Below are positions 1 through 9,019 of a DNA stretch of 64,000 nucleotides, one piece after another. The notes under the pieces are model-generated. The model did no database searches, had not been told where the DNA came from, and saw nothing but the letters and a program-made list of their open reading frames with translations. The stretch comes from CAVXFL01 sp963761015 (GTDB lineage: Bacteria > Pseudomonadota > Alphaproteobacteria > Acetobacterales > Acetobacteraceae), in the NCBI GenBank assembly GCA_963761015.1, contig CAVXFL010000011.1:1-64000 (forward strand), read 5' to 3'. Within the stretch, counting starts at the first letter, position 1. Every line of letters begins with the position of its first letter. A program made the position numbers and the translations under genes.

Positions 1-251
1 GCTACGCCGGTGAGAAACTGAAAGGAGCCATCGCGAAGCTCGGCGACTGGACGATCGAGATCGTCAAGCGTTCGGACCTCGTCCGCGGCTTTGTCCTGCT
101 GCCGCGTCGCTGGGTGGTCGAACGCACGTTCGCCTGGCTGAATTGCAACCGCCGCCTGGCGAAGGATGTTGAAGCGACGATCGAAAGCTCGGTGACTTGG
201 CTCTACATCGCCAGCGTAAAGTTGATGTCGCGCCGCCTCGCCGCGGCTTAA
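1..251 (+). pseudogene. IS5-family transposase, C-terminal remnant
   Basis: This is the last ~83 codons of an IS5-family DDE transposase, entering from beyond the left edge. The reading [17 protein letters not shown] and then [12 protein letters not shown] is the conserved C-terminal block, including the catalytic Glu of the DDE triad in the YREK-like region (here VVERTFAWL). The frame runs without interruption to a TAA at 249-251. The element's right terminus appears to lie near 322, where GAGTCCAGACTC resembles an IS5-type terminal repeat. The same sequence recurs at 11097-11412, where it carries one extra G. The upstream part of this copy lies outside the window, so its integrity cannot be judged. 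Confidence 0.85.
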
Positions 252-315
252 ACAACCCTGACATCGGAGTTGCTAAGGAAATCAACGCGTTGGAGTTGCA
301 TGGGCGATTCGAGTC
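1..315 (+). repeat. Direct repeat copy A (IS5 right end)
   Basis: Positions 1-315 match 11097-11412 almost base for base. The visible differences are one extra G in the second copy at about 11127-11128, AATTGC versus AATCGC near 142, and GCGATTC versus GCAATTC near the terminus. The two copies are in the same orientation and about 11.1 kb apart. Confidence 0.9.
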
Positions 316-777
316 CAGACTCTTAGAGCATGGCCGTTTTAGCCTGAATTGCTGAGGGGGGCTTCCGGCGCGGGTCGCGCATTTGCTTGAAGATGCTGGC
401 TGGAGTGGAGGCCAGCCGGCATGGGCTCTCCTTATTCGCTGGACTTGCGTGAGCGGGCGGTGGCTGCGGTCGAGCGCGGAATGAGCCGGGCGGAAGCGGC
501 GTGGCAGTTCCAGGTCGGCCACTCCTCGGTGATCCGCTGGACCAAGCGCAAGGTCGAGACCGGCAGCCCGGCGGCCTTGCCGATGGGCGGTTCAAGCTGG
601 CCAGCGAAGAGGCGTGGATCCGTGCTCGCGTGGCCGAGAAGCCGGACATCACCGGCCGCGAATTGCTGGCCGAGCTAACCGCGCGCGGCGTGGCGGTCAG
701 CTATTACGGGGTCTGGCATTTCCTTGTGGTTCCCCCGAACGAGTGGACACCTCGTGTAAGCTCCTGAACGGAGCGAG

Positions 778-1095
778 GTGGCAATGACGAAGACACGACG
801 TTCGTTTACGGACGAGTTCAAACGCGAAGCGGTATCGCTGCTGCTGTCGAGCGGGCGGCCTGTCACCCAGGTGGCGACTGAGCTGGGAGTGCAGCCGTCG
901 ATGCTGCGCAACTGGCGGGACGGCCGGAACGGCTCGGCGAAGCCCACGATCGCCGCGGCCGAGCCGCCGGCGCTCACGGCTGCGGCGGCCGAGCAGGCGG
1001 AGGTCCGTCGCCTGCGGCGTGAGCTCGAGCGCGCCCAAATGGAACGCGACATTTTAAAAAAGGCCATCGGCATCTTCTCGGGCCCGCCGAAATGA
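778..1095 (+). CDS. IS3-family transposase OrfA
   Basis: This is a 105-codon OrfA with an N-terminal helix-turn-helix (FTDEFKREAVSLLLSSGRPVTQVATELGV) followed by a leucine-zipper-like helix ending ELERAQMERDILKKAIGIF. The first possible start is GTG 778; ATG 784 is equally plausible. A run of six A then G (1056-1062) lies in the last third. The -1 frame is open from that run into orfB, so a programmed -1 frameshift to make the OrfAB fusion transposase is expected, as established for the family. OrfA alone binds the element's ends and regulates transposition. Confidence 0.9.
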   Translation: MAMTKTRRSFTDEFKREAVSLLLSSGRPVTQVATELGVQPSMLRNWRDGRNGSAKPTIAAAEPPALTAAAAEQAEVRRLRRELERAQMERDILKKAIGIFSGPPK

Positions 1096-1955
1096 GGTTC
1101 CGCTTCATCGAGGACCATCGCGCGAGCTTCCCGGTGCGGACCATGTGCGCCGTGCTGGAGGTCAGCGCGAGCGGTTACTATGCGTGGCGCGACCGGCCAG
1201 AAAGCGCGCGGGCCCGCGCCAATCGCGCTCTTGCTGCCGATATCCGCCGCGTGCATGCCGATAGCCGCGCCGTCTACGGCTCCCCGCGCGTGCACGCCGC
1301 GCTGCGGGCCGAAGGCCGGCGGGTCGGGGTGCACCGGGTCGCCCGTCTGATGCGCCATCATGGCATCCAGGGCCGCCACAAGCGCCGCCGGCCGCGCACC
1401 ACGGACAGCAACCATTCCCTTCCGGTTGCCCCTAACCTTCTCGACCGACGCTTCGCCGCTCCGGCGCCCAATCGGGTCTGGCTGGCCGATATCACCTACA
1501 TTCCCACCGCTGAGGGCTGGCTTTATCTGGCCGTCGTGCTCGACATGTTCTCGCGCCGCGTGGTCGGCTGGGCGATGCGCGAGACCATGCCGCAGGAACT
1601 CACGATCGCTGCTCTGCAAATGGCCATCGCCAACCGCCGACCAGCACCTGGTCTGGTGCACCATTCCGATCGCGGCAGCCAATATGCGGCTCGCGCGTAT
1701 CGCCGTTTGCTCGACCAACACGGTTTGCTTTGCTCGATGAGCCGGAAAGGTGATTGCTGGGACAACGCTCCCATGGAGAGCTTCTTCGGCAGCATGAAAA
1801 CCGAGCTGGATAACGGCAACACCTTCGAAACGCGCCAAGCCGCCAAGAATTCCGTGTTCGCGTTCATCGAAGGTTGGTACAATCGCCACCGTCTTCACTC
1901 GGCAATCGGCTACTGCTCCCCGGTGGCAAAGGAACAGCTCGCAGCGGCTGCGTAG
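1092..1955 (+). CDS. IS3-family transposase OrfB (rve integrase core)
   Basis: OrfB has 287 residues and overlaps the orfA stop by 4 bp (ATGA). It has the HTH_21 segment (YGSPRVHAALRAEG) and then an rve integrase core. The DDE catalytic residues are visible as D in WLADITYI, D in HHSDRGSQY, and E in DNAPMESFFGSMKTE. Its length is normal for IS3-family OrfB, and no stop or frameshift is seen, so this element could be active. It is expected to act mainly as the OrfAB fusion. Confidence 0.92.
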   Translation: MRFRFIEDHRASFPVRTMCAVLEVSASGYYAWRDRPESARARANRALAADIRRVHADSRAVYGSPRVHAALRAEGRRVGVHRVARLMRHHGIQGRHKRRRPRTTDSNHSLPVAPNLLDRRFAAPAPNRVWLADITYIPTAEGWLYLAVVLDMFSRRVVGWAMRETMPQELTIAALQMAIANRRPAPGLVHHSDRGSQYAARAYRRLLDQHGLLCSMSRKGDCWDNAPMESFFGSMKTELDNGNTFETRQAAKNSVFAFIEGWYNRHRLHSAIGYCSPVAKEQLAAAA

Positions 1956-2012
1956 GCCGTAACTCGTGTCCACTTTCGCGGGGGAAGGTCACCTCGACCG
2001 CGTCGCACTGAG

Positions 2013-3962
2013 TTTTAAACCGAGCTTCCTTCTTCCAATTACTGCTAAGCCGTTGATCCGACTCTCGACGTGGCGATAGATCGGGCTAAAAAGGTAGCCA
2101 TGTAATCCAGAATTTGGGACTTGTACTTTCGGAAGCGATATGCTCACGTTCCGCCATGTATATCGAATCGGTCCCCAACCGGAACTCGCCGCCGGCCATC
2201 CTGTTGCGCGAGAGCTATCGCGACGGCGGCAAGGTCCGTAAACGCACGCTCTGCAACCTTTCCAATTGGCCCAGCGCCTACATCGAAGGGCTGCGTGGCG
2301 TGCTCAAAGGCGGAACCGTCATCCCGGCCGAGCGCGACGCCTTCACCGTCGTCCGCTCCTTGCCGCACGGCCATGTCGCCGCGGCACTCGGCACCGCGCG
2401 CAAGCTCGGCCTCGACCACATCCTCGGGCGCGCCGGCAACCGCTGCCGCGATCTCATGCTCGCGCTGCTGGTCGGCCGCGTTCTCGAACCCGCATCCAAG
2501 CTCGCCGCCGCCCGCGCACTTGCCCCGCCAACTGCCGCTTCGAGCCTCGGCGAGGTGCTCGGCCTCGGCGCGGTCGACGAGGACGAACTCTACACCGCGC
2601 TCGATTGGCTGCTGGAACGCCAGTCCGCCATCGAGACCGCACTGGCCAAACGCCATCTCGCCAACGGCACACTGGTGCTCTACGACGTTTCGTCGAGCTA
2701 CATGGAAGGCCGTTGCTGCCCGCTCGCCAGGCGCGGTTACAGTCGCGATCACCGCAGGGGCACGCTGCAAATCACCTACGGCCTGCTCTGCGCGCCCGAT
2801 GGCTGCCCGCTCGCCATCGAAGTGTTCGACGGCGACACCGCCGATCCGATGACCTTGGCTAGCCAGGTCGAGAAACTCAAACAGCGCTTCCATCTCGATC
2901 ATGTGGTCCTGGTCGGCGACCGCGGCATGATCACCGAGGCGCGCATCACCGAGGACATCAAATCGGCAGGTCTGGATTGGATCACCGCGCTGCGCGCGCC
3001 GGCGATCAAGGCGCTGCTGCAAGGCGGCGCTTTGCAGCTCTCGCTGTTCGATCAGCGCGACATGGCCAGCATCACCGTACCGGAGTTCCCCGGCGAGCGG
3101 CTGGTGGTCTGCCGCAATCCCGATCTCGCGGCCGAACGCGCCCGCAAGCGCGGCGACCTGCTGGCCGCTACCGAGCGCGATCTCGCCCGCATCCAGGCCG
3201 CGGTGGCCCGCAAGCGCGCTGCGCTGCGCGGCACCGCGGCGATCGGGCTCGCGATCGGCGCGGTCATCAACAAGCACAAGGTGGCCAAGCACGTCGATCT
3301 AACCATCGCCGATGCCGCTTTCAGCTTCTCCCGCAAGGCCGCCGCGATCGCCGCCGAGGCAGCCACCGACGGCATCTATGTCGTGCGCACCAGCGTGCCG
3401 GCGGCGACGCTCGACGATACGGCGACGGTGCGCAGCTACAAATCCTTGGCGCTGGTGGAGCGGGCGTTCCGTTGCATCAAGACCATCGACCTGCAGGTGC
3501 GCCCGGTGCGCCACTGGCTGGCCGATCGGGTGCGCGCACATGTCTTTCTCTGCATGTTGGCCTATTATCTCGAATGGCACATGCGTCAGCGGCTGGCGCC
3601 GATGCTGTTCGACGACACCGACAAGGATGCCGCGGAAGCGCTGCGCGCGAGCGTGGTGGCGCAGGCGCGGCGTTCACCGGCCGCCGTCACCAAGCAAACC
3701 ACCGGCCTGACCGAGGACGGACTGCCGGTGCACAGCTTCCGCTCGCTACTGGCCGATCTCGCGACCCTGGCGCGCAACACCATCACGACCGCGATCACAC
3801 CCGATCATCCGCTCACTGTGGTGACCAGGCCGACGCCGATCCAGCAGAAGGCGTTCGACCTCCTCAGCGTCGGATGTAGCCAGTAGCGCAGCGCTTCGGC
3901 CGCGGATTGCACCGATAATTCAGAAACTTACGCGTTCTCACAGTAGAAAGCTCGGTTTAAAA
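2013..3962 (+). mobile_element. IS1634-type insertion sequence, copy 1
   Basis: A perfect 15-bp inverted repeat, TTTTAAACCGAGCTT at 2013-2027 and its complement at 3948-3962, brackets a single long transposase gene. The span is 1950 bp, nearly the same as the second IS1634-type element here (1947 bp). The left end abuts the truncated IS630 gene. I could not find a convincing target-site duplication, so one flank has probably been rearranged. Confidence 0.75.
2156..3886 (+). CDS. IS1634-family transposase
   Basis: This is a 576-residue transposase of the IS1634 branch of the IS4 superfamily. It begins MYIESVPNRNSPPAILLRESYR, the usual N-terminus of the family, which is why ATG 2156 is preferred over the upstream GTG-type starts. 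Landmarks are LVLYDVSSSYMEG (first catalytic Asp), LVGDRGMITEARI (second Asp) and LVERAFRCIKTIDLQVRPVRHWL (catalytic Glu region). The gene fills the element between its inverted repeats and is uninterrupted. Confidence 0.88.
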   Translation: MYIESVPNRNSPPAILLRESYRDGGKVRKRTLCNLSNWPSAYIEGLRGVLKGGTVIPAERDAFTVVRSLPHGHVAAALGTARKLGLDHILGRAGNRCRDLMLALLVGRVLEPASKLAAARALAPPTAASSLGEVLGLGAVDEDELYTALDWLLERQSAIETALAKRHLANGTLVLYDVSSSYMEGRCCPLARRGYSRDHRRGTLQITYGLLCAPDGCPLAIEVFDGDTADPMTLASQVEKLKQRFHLDHVVLVGDRGMITEARITEDIKSAGLDWITALRAPAIKALLQGGALQLSLFDQRDMASITVPEFPGERLVVCRNPDLAAERARKRGDLLAATERDLARIQAAVARKRAALRGTAAIGLAIGAVINKHKVAKHVDLTIADAAFSFSRKAAAIAAEAATDGIYVVRTSVPAATLDDTATVRSYKSLALVERAFRCIKTIDLQVRPVRHWLADRVRAHVFLCMLAYYLEWHMRQRLAPMLFDDTDKDAAEALRASVVAQARRSPAAVTKQTTGLTEDGLPVHSFRSLLADLATLARNTITTAITPDHPLTVVTRPTPIQQKAFDLLSVGCSQ

Positions 3963-4131
3963 AACGGGCTCGGATCGGCGGCCCGCCTGTAGCGGTAGAA
4001 ACGGACCGCGCTATTGCGGTGCGGAGGGGAGCGGCCGAAAGCTTTTTGGTGGATTTATCCCCGTAAAAAAACGTGGTCCATGGGCGGTTGCGGACTTGTA
4101 AGTGGTGACGCTTTCGGGCGATCCCGATTAG

Positions 4132-5732
<1,601 letters not shown>

Positions 5733-5844
5733 CGCCCCGCGACACAAAACTTTTGTCGCGCAGCGACATTCAATGCATTCTTGCTTCGCGCAGCGACCGG
5801 TCATCTTCCTGTCGCGCCCCGGTCACCCTTACTGTCGCGCTACA
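5733..5844 (+). repeat. IS21 right-end subterminal repeats
   Basis: Downstream of istB there are repeated blocks containing GTCGCGCAGCGAC or close variants (about 5754-5766 and 5784-5793, with shorter TGTCGCGC copies at about 5812 and 5834). They end in TACA at 5841-5844. Multiple subterminal transposase-binding repeats with a TGTA/TACA tip are typical of IS21-family ends. Confidence 0.5.
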
Positions 5845-5974
5845 TCCCCCAGTTCAACGAGCTCCGAACGCCATTCGGCCCGCCCCAATTCGTCGGCGAG
5901 AGTCACTGAGGCTATCGCACGATCGCGTTCCACTGCCGGTACTCGGCGCACGATCGCGTCGTCAGGGCGGCTTG

Positions 5975-7095
5975 TCACAGCGCCGAGTAGCGCCACTTCA
6001 GCCCCGCCCCCTCTCTGGGCCGATTCGGACGCGGCCGGTTGTGAGGTTGCCCGCTGCCGAGCTGGCGCATTGTCGGGTCGAACTCTGCCGGCTCTATGCG
6101 ACCGCACTGCGTGCAATAGTTAAATCCGTACTCTGTCGCGCTGAGCGAGCCGCGATTGGTGACCACGAGAACCTTGCTGTCGCTCCAACCGGTCCACCCG
6201 GTACCGATAGGCCAAGCCTCACCATCGATGCGAGCCTCATCCGCAAAATACAGCAAGTTCAGCGTCGCACGTGTCGGACGCAGCCTCGTGCCAGCGTCGA
6301 AATCAGGCGGAAGGGCCGTAATGCTGGGCGGATGCGAGAAGCCCGGCGGACGGACCCAGCGGCGCGCTGGCCCAAGGGTCGCGCGGCCGCCGCAAGCCGC
6401 ACAATCCCGTGTCTGTTCAGGATACCCATCATTCCAACCCTTGAGATCGGCATAATTGCAGGTGCGACATTGATAATAGAGCCGCCTGTCACGATAGGCA
6501 TCGAAGCGATCTTCCTCGCGCTCGGCATAAAGGCCGAGCGATAGATAGCGCTGGCCATCGACCCATACCTCATGGCCGGGCGCATATTGGCTCAGTGCAG
6601 CGTTTAGGCTCTGCTGCGGGGAGTAGCGGCGCTTCACACGCCAGGGATCGGTCCCATCCTCGAAAACGCTGAAGGTCGCGACATCGGTAGGAAATGCGTA
6701 TTTTGGCAGCAAGCCCTCGTCGAAAAGCCAAGCAAGCAGCTTGCCTTTGTCGATGATGACATGATTGTCGTCGCCGCTGTCTTCAATCGTCTCGTGTTCG
6801 ACATCATCAACGCCGTTCGCAACCGTGGAAGGAGGCGTTACGGCAGCATTTGCCCCTTGTTCGGTTGCCGCAAGATGTCGTTCGAGGACTTCGGGAAACT
6901 CTTTGAGCTGCTCGTCGGGATCGAGCGTCGGGCATGATGCGGTAAGCAACCGCTGGACGTCGCTGCGGAGAGGGCCATGCTCATCAGCGATCCACTGTTT
7001 ACTCACCAGTCGGGAATTAAGACGACGTTCCTGTTGTACAGAGTTGCGATCGGTGCTATAGCGGCGGGATGAAACAGGACGGACGCGGGTTAGAT
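5975..7095 (-). pseudogene. DUF1998 helicase-associated protein, fragment
   Basis: This is an open minus-strand fragment without its own start. It carries the region found in DUF1998/helicase-associated proteins such as MrfA-like helicases and the DISARM DrmA/DrmB pair: LLAWLFDEGLLPKYAFPTDV, then LNAALSQYAPGHEVWVDGQRY. A zinc-ribbon-like YYQCRTCNYADL with CAACGG follows, and then GFNYCTQCGRIEP. Family knowledge links this architecture to ATP-dependent DNA processing, repair or phage defence. The helicase motor and N-terminus are absent because the reading frame runs into IS66 sequence at about 7096. The C-terminus degenerates after HNRPRP, near the IS21 right end. It is bounded by mobile DNA on both sides and cannot be functional alone. 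Confidence 0.65.
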
Positions 7096-7216
7096 GTATG
7101 CCTCCGGGGACGACCGCCTTGCATGGGTAGCCGTGGCTCGGTCTGCTGGGGACATGAGCGGAAGCAAGCGCGTGGTTGCCACTGTGGCAGCCACAGATAG
7201 CGAGGCAAGGCCTCGC

Positions 7217-7594
7217 ATGGAAATCGTCAGCGAGCGGCGGCGCGTGTATGACGCGAACTTCCGAGCCTTGGTTGTGGCCGAGGCGGTGGAGCCCGGCGCT
7301 CGCATCCAGGAAGTCGCGAGGCGCCACGGCGTCTGCGCGAGCTTGATCTATCGCTGGCGGCGGCTGGCGCAGAGCGAGCCGCCCGGGAATTCGGCGGTGC
7401 GGCTGTTCCCGGTGCGGATCGCCACGCTCCCCGCGGCGGCATCGGTTTCCACCCCGCCGACGCGGCGTGACGTGCCAAAACCGCGCCGCCGCGGGGTCAT
7501 CGAGATTGATCTGGCCGGCGGGGTGCGGGTGAGCGTTGACGAGCGGGTGAACGCCGCGGCGTTGCGCCGCGTGCTGTCGGCATTGCGCGGATGA
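7217..7594 (+). CDS. tnpA: IS66 accessory protein TnpA
   Basis: This is a 125-residue IS66 OrfA-type protein with an N-terminal helix-turn-helix (EIVSERRRVYDANFRALVVAEAVEPGARIQEVARRHGVCASLIYRWRR). ATG 7217 gives the usual N-terminus; an in-frame ATG at 7154 would add 21 residues. The stop overlaps the tnpB start (ATGA at 7591-7594), the normal translational coupling in IS66 elements. Confidence 0.8.
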   Translation: MEIVSERRRVYDANFRALVVAEAVEPGARIQEVARRHGVCASLIYRWRRLAQSEPPGNSAVRLFPVRIATLPAAASVSTPPTRRDVPKPRRRGVIEIDLAGGVRVSVDERVNAAALRRVLSALRG

Positions 7595-7838
7595 TCGGCC
7601 CGCCCGTCGGCGTGCGCGTCTGGCTCGCGGCGGGCACGACTGACATGCGCCGCGGCATGAACGGCCTGGCGCTGCAAGTGCAGCAGGCGCTGCAATGTGA
7701 TCCGCACGCGGGCGATGTTTACGTCTTCAGAGGCCGCCGGGGTGATCTTTTGAAAATTCTCTGGCATGACGGTCTCGGCATGTCGCTTTACGCCAAGCGG
7801 TTGGAACGCGGCCGGTTCATCGATCACGTCCGTCAACG
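7591..7838 (+). pseudogene. tnpB: IS66 accessory protein TnpB, truncated
   Basis: The typical TnpB sequence is present from VRVWLAAGTTDMRRGMNGLALQVQQAL through GRRGDLLKILWHDGLGMSLYAKRLERGRFI. The rest of the family's ~115 residues is lost where the IS256 element begins; the frame then runs on into foreign sequence to a stop at 7863. Its start overlaps tnpA by 4 bp. Confidence 0.8.
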
Positions 7839-7875
7839 TGGTGGAAATTGCGATGTAGATTGAGGTGGCCACTGG

Positions 7876-8410
7876 TCAGGCTGCCACGGTGGAAATTTGG
7901 GTTGGCACGGCGTCGATCAGTGGTGGTGTGAGTTCAGCCATCACCTCGGTCTGCATGTAGCGGTGCTGCAACTGCCACTCGTCATTGGCCTCGAGCAGCA
8001 CGGCGCCGATCAGCCGGATGATGGCGCCCTCGTTTGGGAAGATGCCGACAACGTCCGCGCGACGTTTCACCTCCTTGTTCAAGCGCTCGAGCGGGTTCGT
8101 GGAGTGAAGCTTGGCCCGGTGTTGGGCGGGGAAGTCCATGTGCGCCAGGACGTCGACCTCGCTGTCATCGATGAACGCCGCAAGCTTTGGCGACTTGCCC
8201 CGGAGCTGGTCGGCAACGTGTCGAAGGGTCTGGCTGGCGTTGGGGCGGTCGGGTTGGATGAACGCTTGGCGGAGTGCCGCCGAGACCATGTTCTGCTGGC
8301 CCTTTGGCACATAGGCCTGGGCGTTCCTCATCCAATGAACGCGACACCGTTGCCAAGCCGATCCCAGCACCCGGCGGATGGCCGCCTTCAGGCCCTCGTG
8401 CGCGTCTGAG
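7876..8410 (-). pseudogene. IS256 transposase, C-terminal half
   Basis: This is the mutator-type transposase segment beginning DAHEGLKAAIRRVLGSAWQRCRVHWMRNAQAYVPKGQQ and ending AELTPPLIDAVPTQISTVAA. NPLERLNKEVKRRADVVGIFPNE holds the catalytic Glu region. It continues the N-terminal half found at 11417-12096: the reading GTKLVIS there joins SDAHEGLKAA here. The junction shares the hexamer TCTGAG (8405-8410 and 11417-11422), consistent with insertion of the intervening IS5. Confidence 0.85.
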
Positions 8411-8560
8411 AGGCTGACCCGGAATCTATCCGGAACGGACCTTCGAGTTATTTCAACGACTTGGGTGTTGGTTGCGCGCGGTCGCTGGCTGGCGCAGGGG
8501 GTTGCGTGATTTCAGTGGCGACGATTTTCTCGGGTTGCGAAGACACCGAGGAGTGACATC

Positions 8561-9019
8561 ATGGCCTGGACTGAAATCACGCGTGCCAGGTATCGGCGCG
8601 ACGGTCTGCGCTATGCAAGCGATACCACCGACGAGGAGTGGTCGGTGATCGAGGTGCACCTGCCGCCGCCGGCCGAGCGTGGGCGGAAGCGCCACACCCG
8701 CCTGCGAGATGTCGTCGACGCCATCTTCTACATCGCCCAGTCGGGCTGCCAGTGGCGGCGGCTGCCCAAGGAGTTCCCGCCATACACCACCGTGCAGCGG
8801 TATTTCTATGCGTGGCGGGATAACGGGACCTGGCAGAGCGTCAACCATGTGCTGCTGATGGACGTGCGCGAAGCCGCCGGCCGCGAGGCAAGCCCGACCG
8901 CTGGCGTGATCGACAGCCAGTCGGCCAAGACGACCGAGTCCGGTGGACCGCGCGGCTATGCGGCCGAGAAGATGATCAAAGGGCGCAAGCGTCATATCCT
9001 CACCGACACCATCGCCCGA
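8561..9019 (+). pseudogene. IS5 transposase, N-terminal half
   Basis: It starts MAWTEITRARYRRDGLRYAS and runs through TDEEWSVIEVHLPPP, the DUF4096-type N-terminal block, to GVIDSQSAKTTESGG (first catalytic Asp) and KGRKRHILTDT. It is then broken by the inverted repeat of the next element. A ribosome-binding sequence GAGGAG lies shortly upstream of ATG 8561. The missing part resumes at 10967 as TGIGLPVGMIVHPANVQDRDG. Confidence 0.88.

Larger units (their letters stand above)
725..1991 (+). mobile_element. IS3-family insertion sequence, apparently intact
   Basis: The element is about 1267 bp. Its imperfect terminal inverted repeats are TGTGGTTCCCCCG (from 725) and the complement of GGGGGAAGGTCA (to 1991), with a further shared GTGGACAC block inside. 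It is flanked by a 3-bp direct repeat CCT (722-724 and 1992-1994), the size IS3 elements make. It carries orfA and orfB in the canonical overlapping arrangement and sits inside an IS630 transposase. Confidence 0.85.
421..2012 (+). pseudogene. IS630-family transposase, frameshifted, interrupted and truncated
   Basis: The N-terminal helix-turn-helix part of an IS630-family transposase starts at ATG 421 (GSPYSLDLRERAVAAVERG). The frame changes at about 590, after LPMGG, and continues as KLASEEAWIRARVAEKPDITGRELLAEL and so on to GVWHFL at 722. An IS3 element occupies 725-1991. Removing it with one copy of the CCT duplication rejoins the frame as VWHFLDRVALS. The gene is then cut off at about 2012 by the inverted repeat of the next element. 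No catalytic DDE core remains. The left terminus probably lies near 326-330. Confidence 0.8.
7096..7838 (+). mobile_element. IS66-family element, truncated
   Basis: The left end is placed at GTATGCCTCCGGGG (7096), an IS66-like GTA tip. The element keeps tnpA and most of tnpB and then stops abruptly at the IS256 inverted repeat near 7839. The large tnpC transposase gene is missing, so the element is dead. Confidence 0.7.

Noticed and set aside
675..1973. Long minus-strand open frame opposite the IS3 orfA/orfB genes
   Set aside because: It is antisense to a complete, motif-bearing transposase and has Arg/Ala/His-rich composition without family features.
5829..6116. 95-residue minus-strand frame past the DUF1998 fragment
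   Set aside because: Its last part looks acidic and protein-like, but it has no recognisable motif and overlaps the IS21 end; not enough to call a gene.
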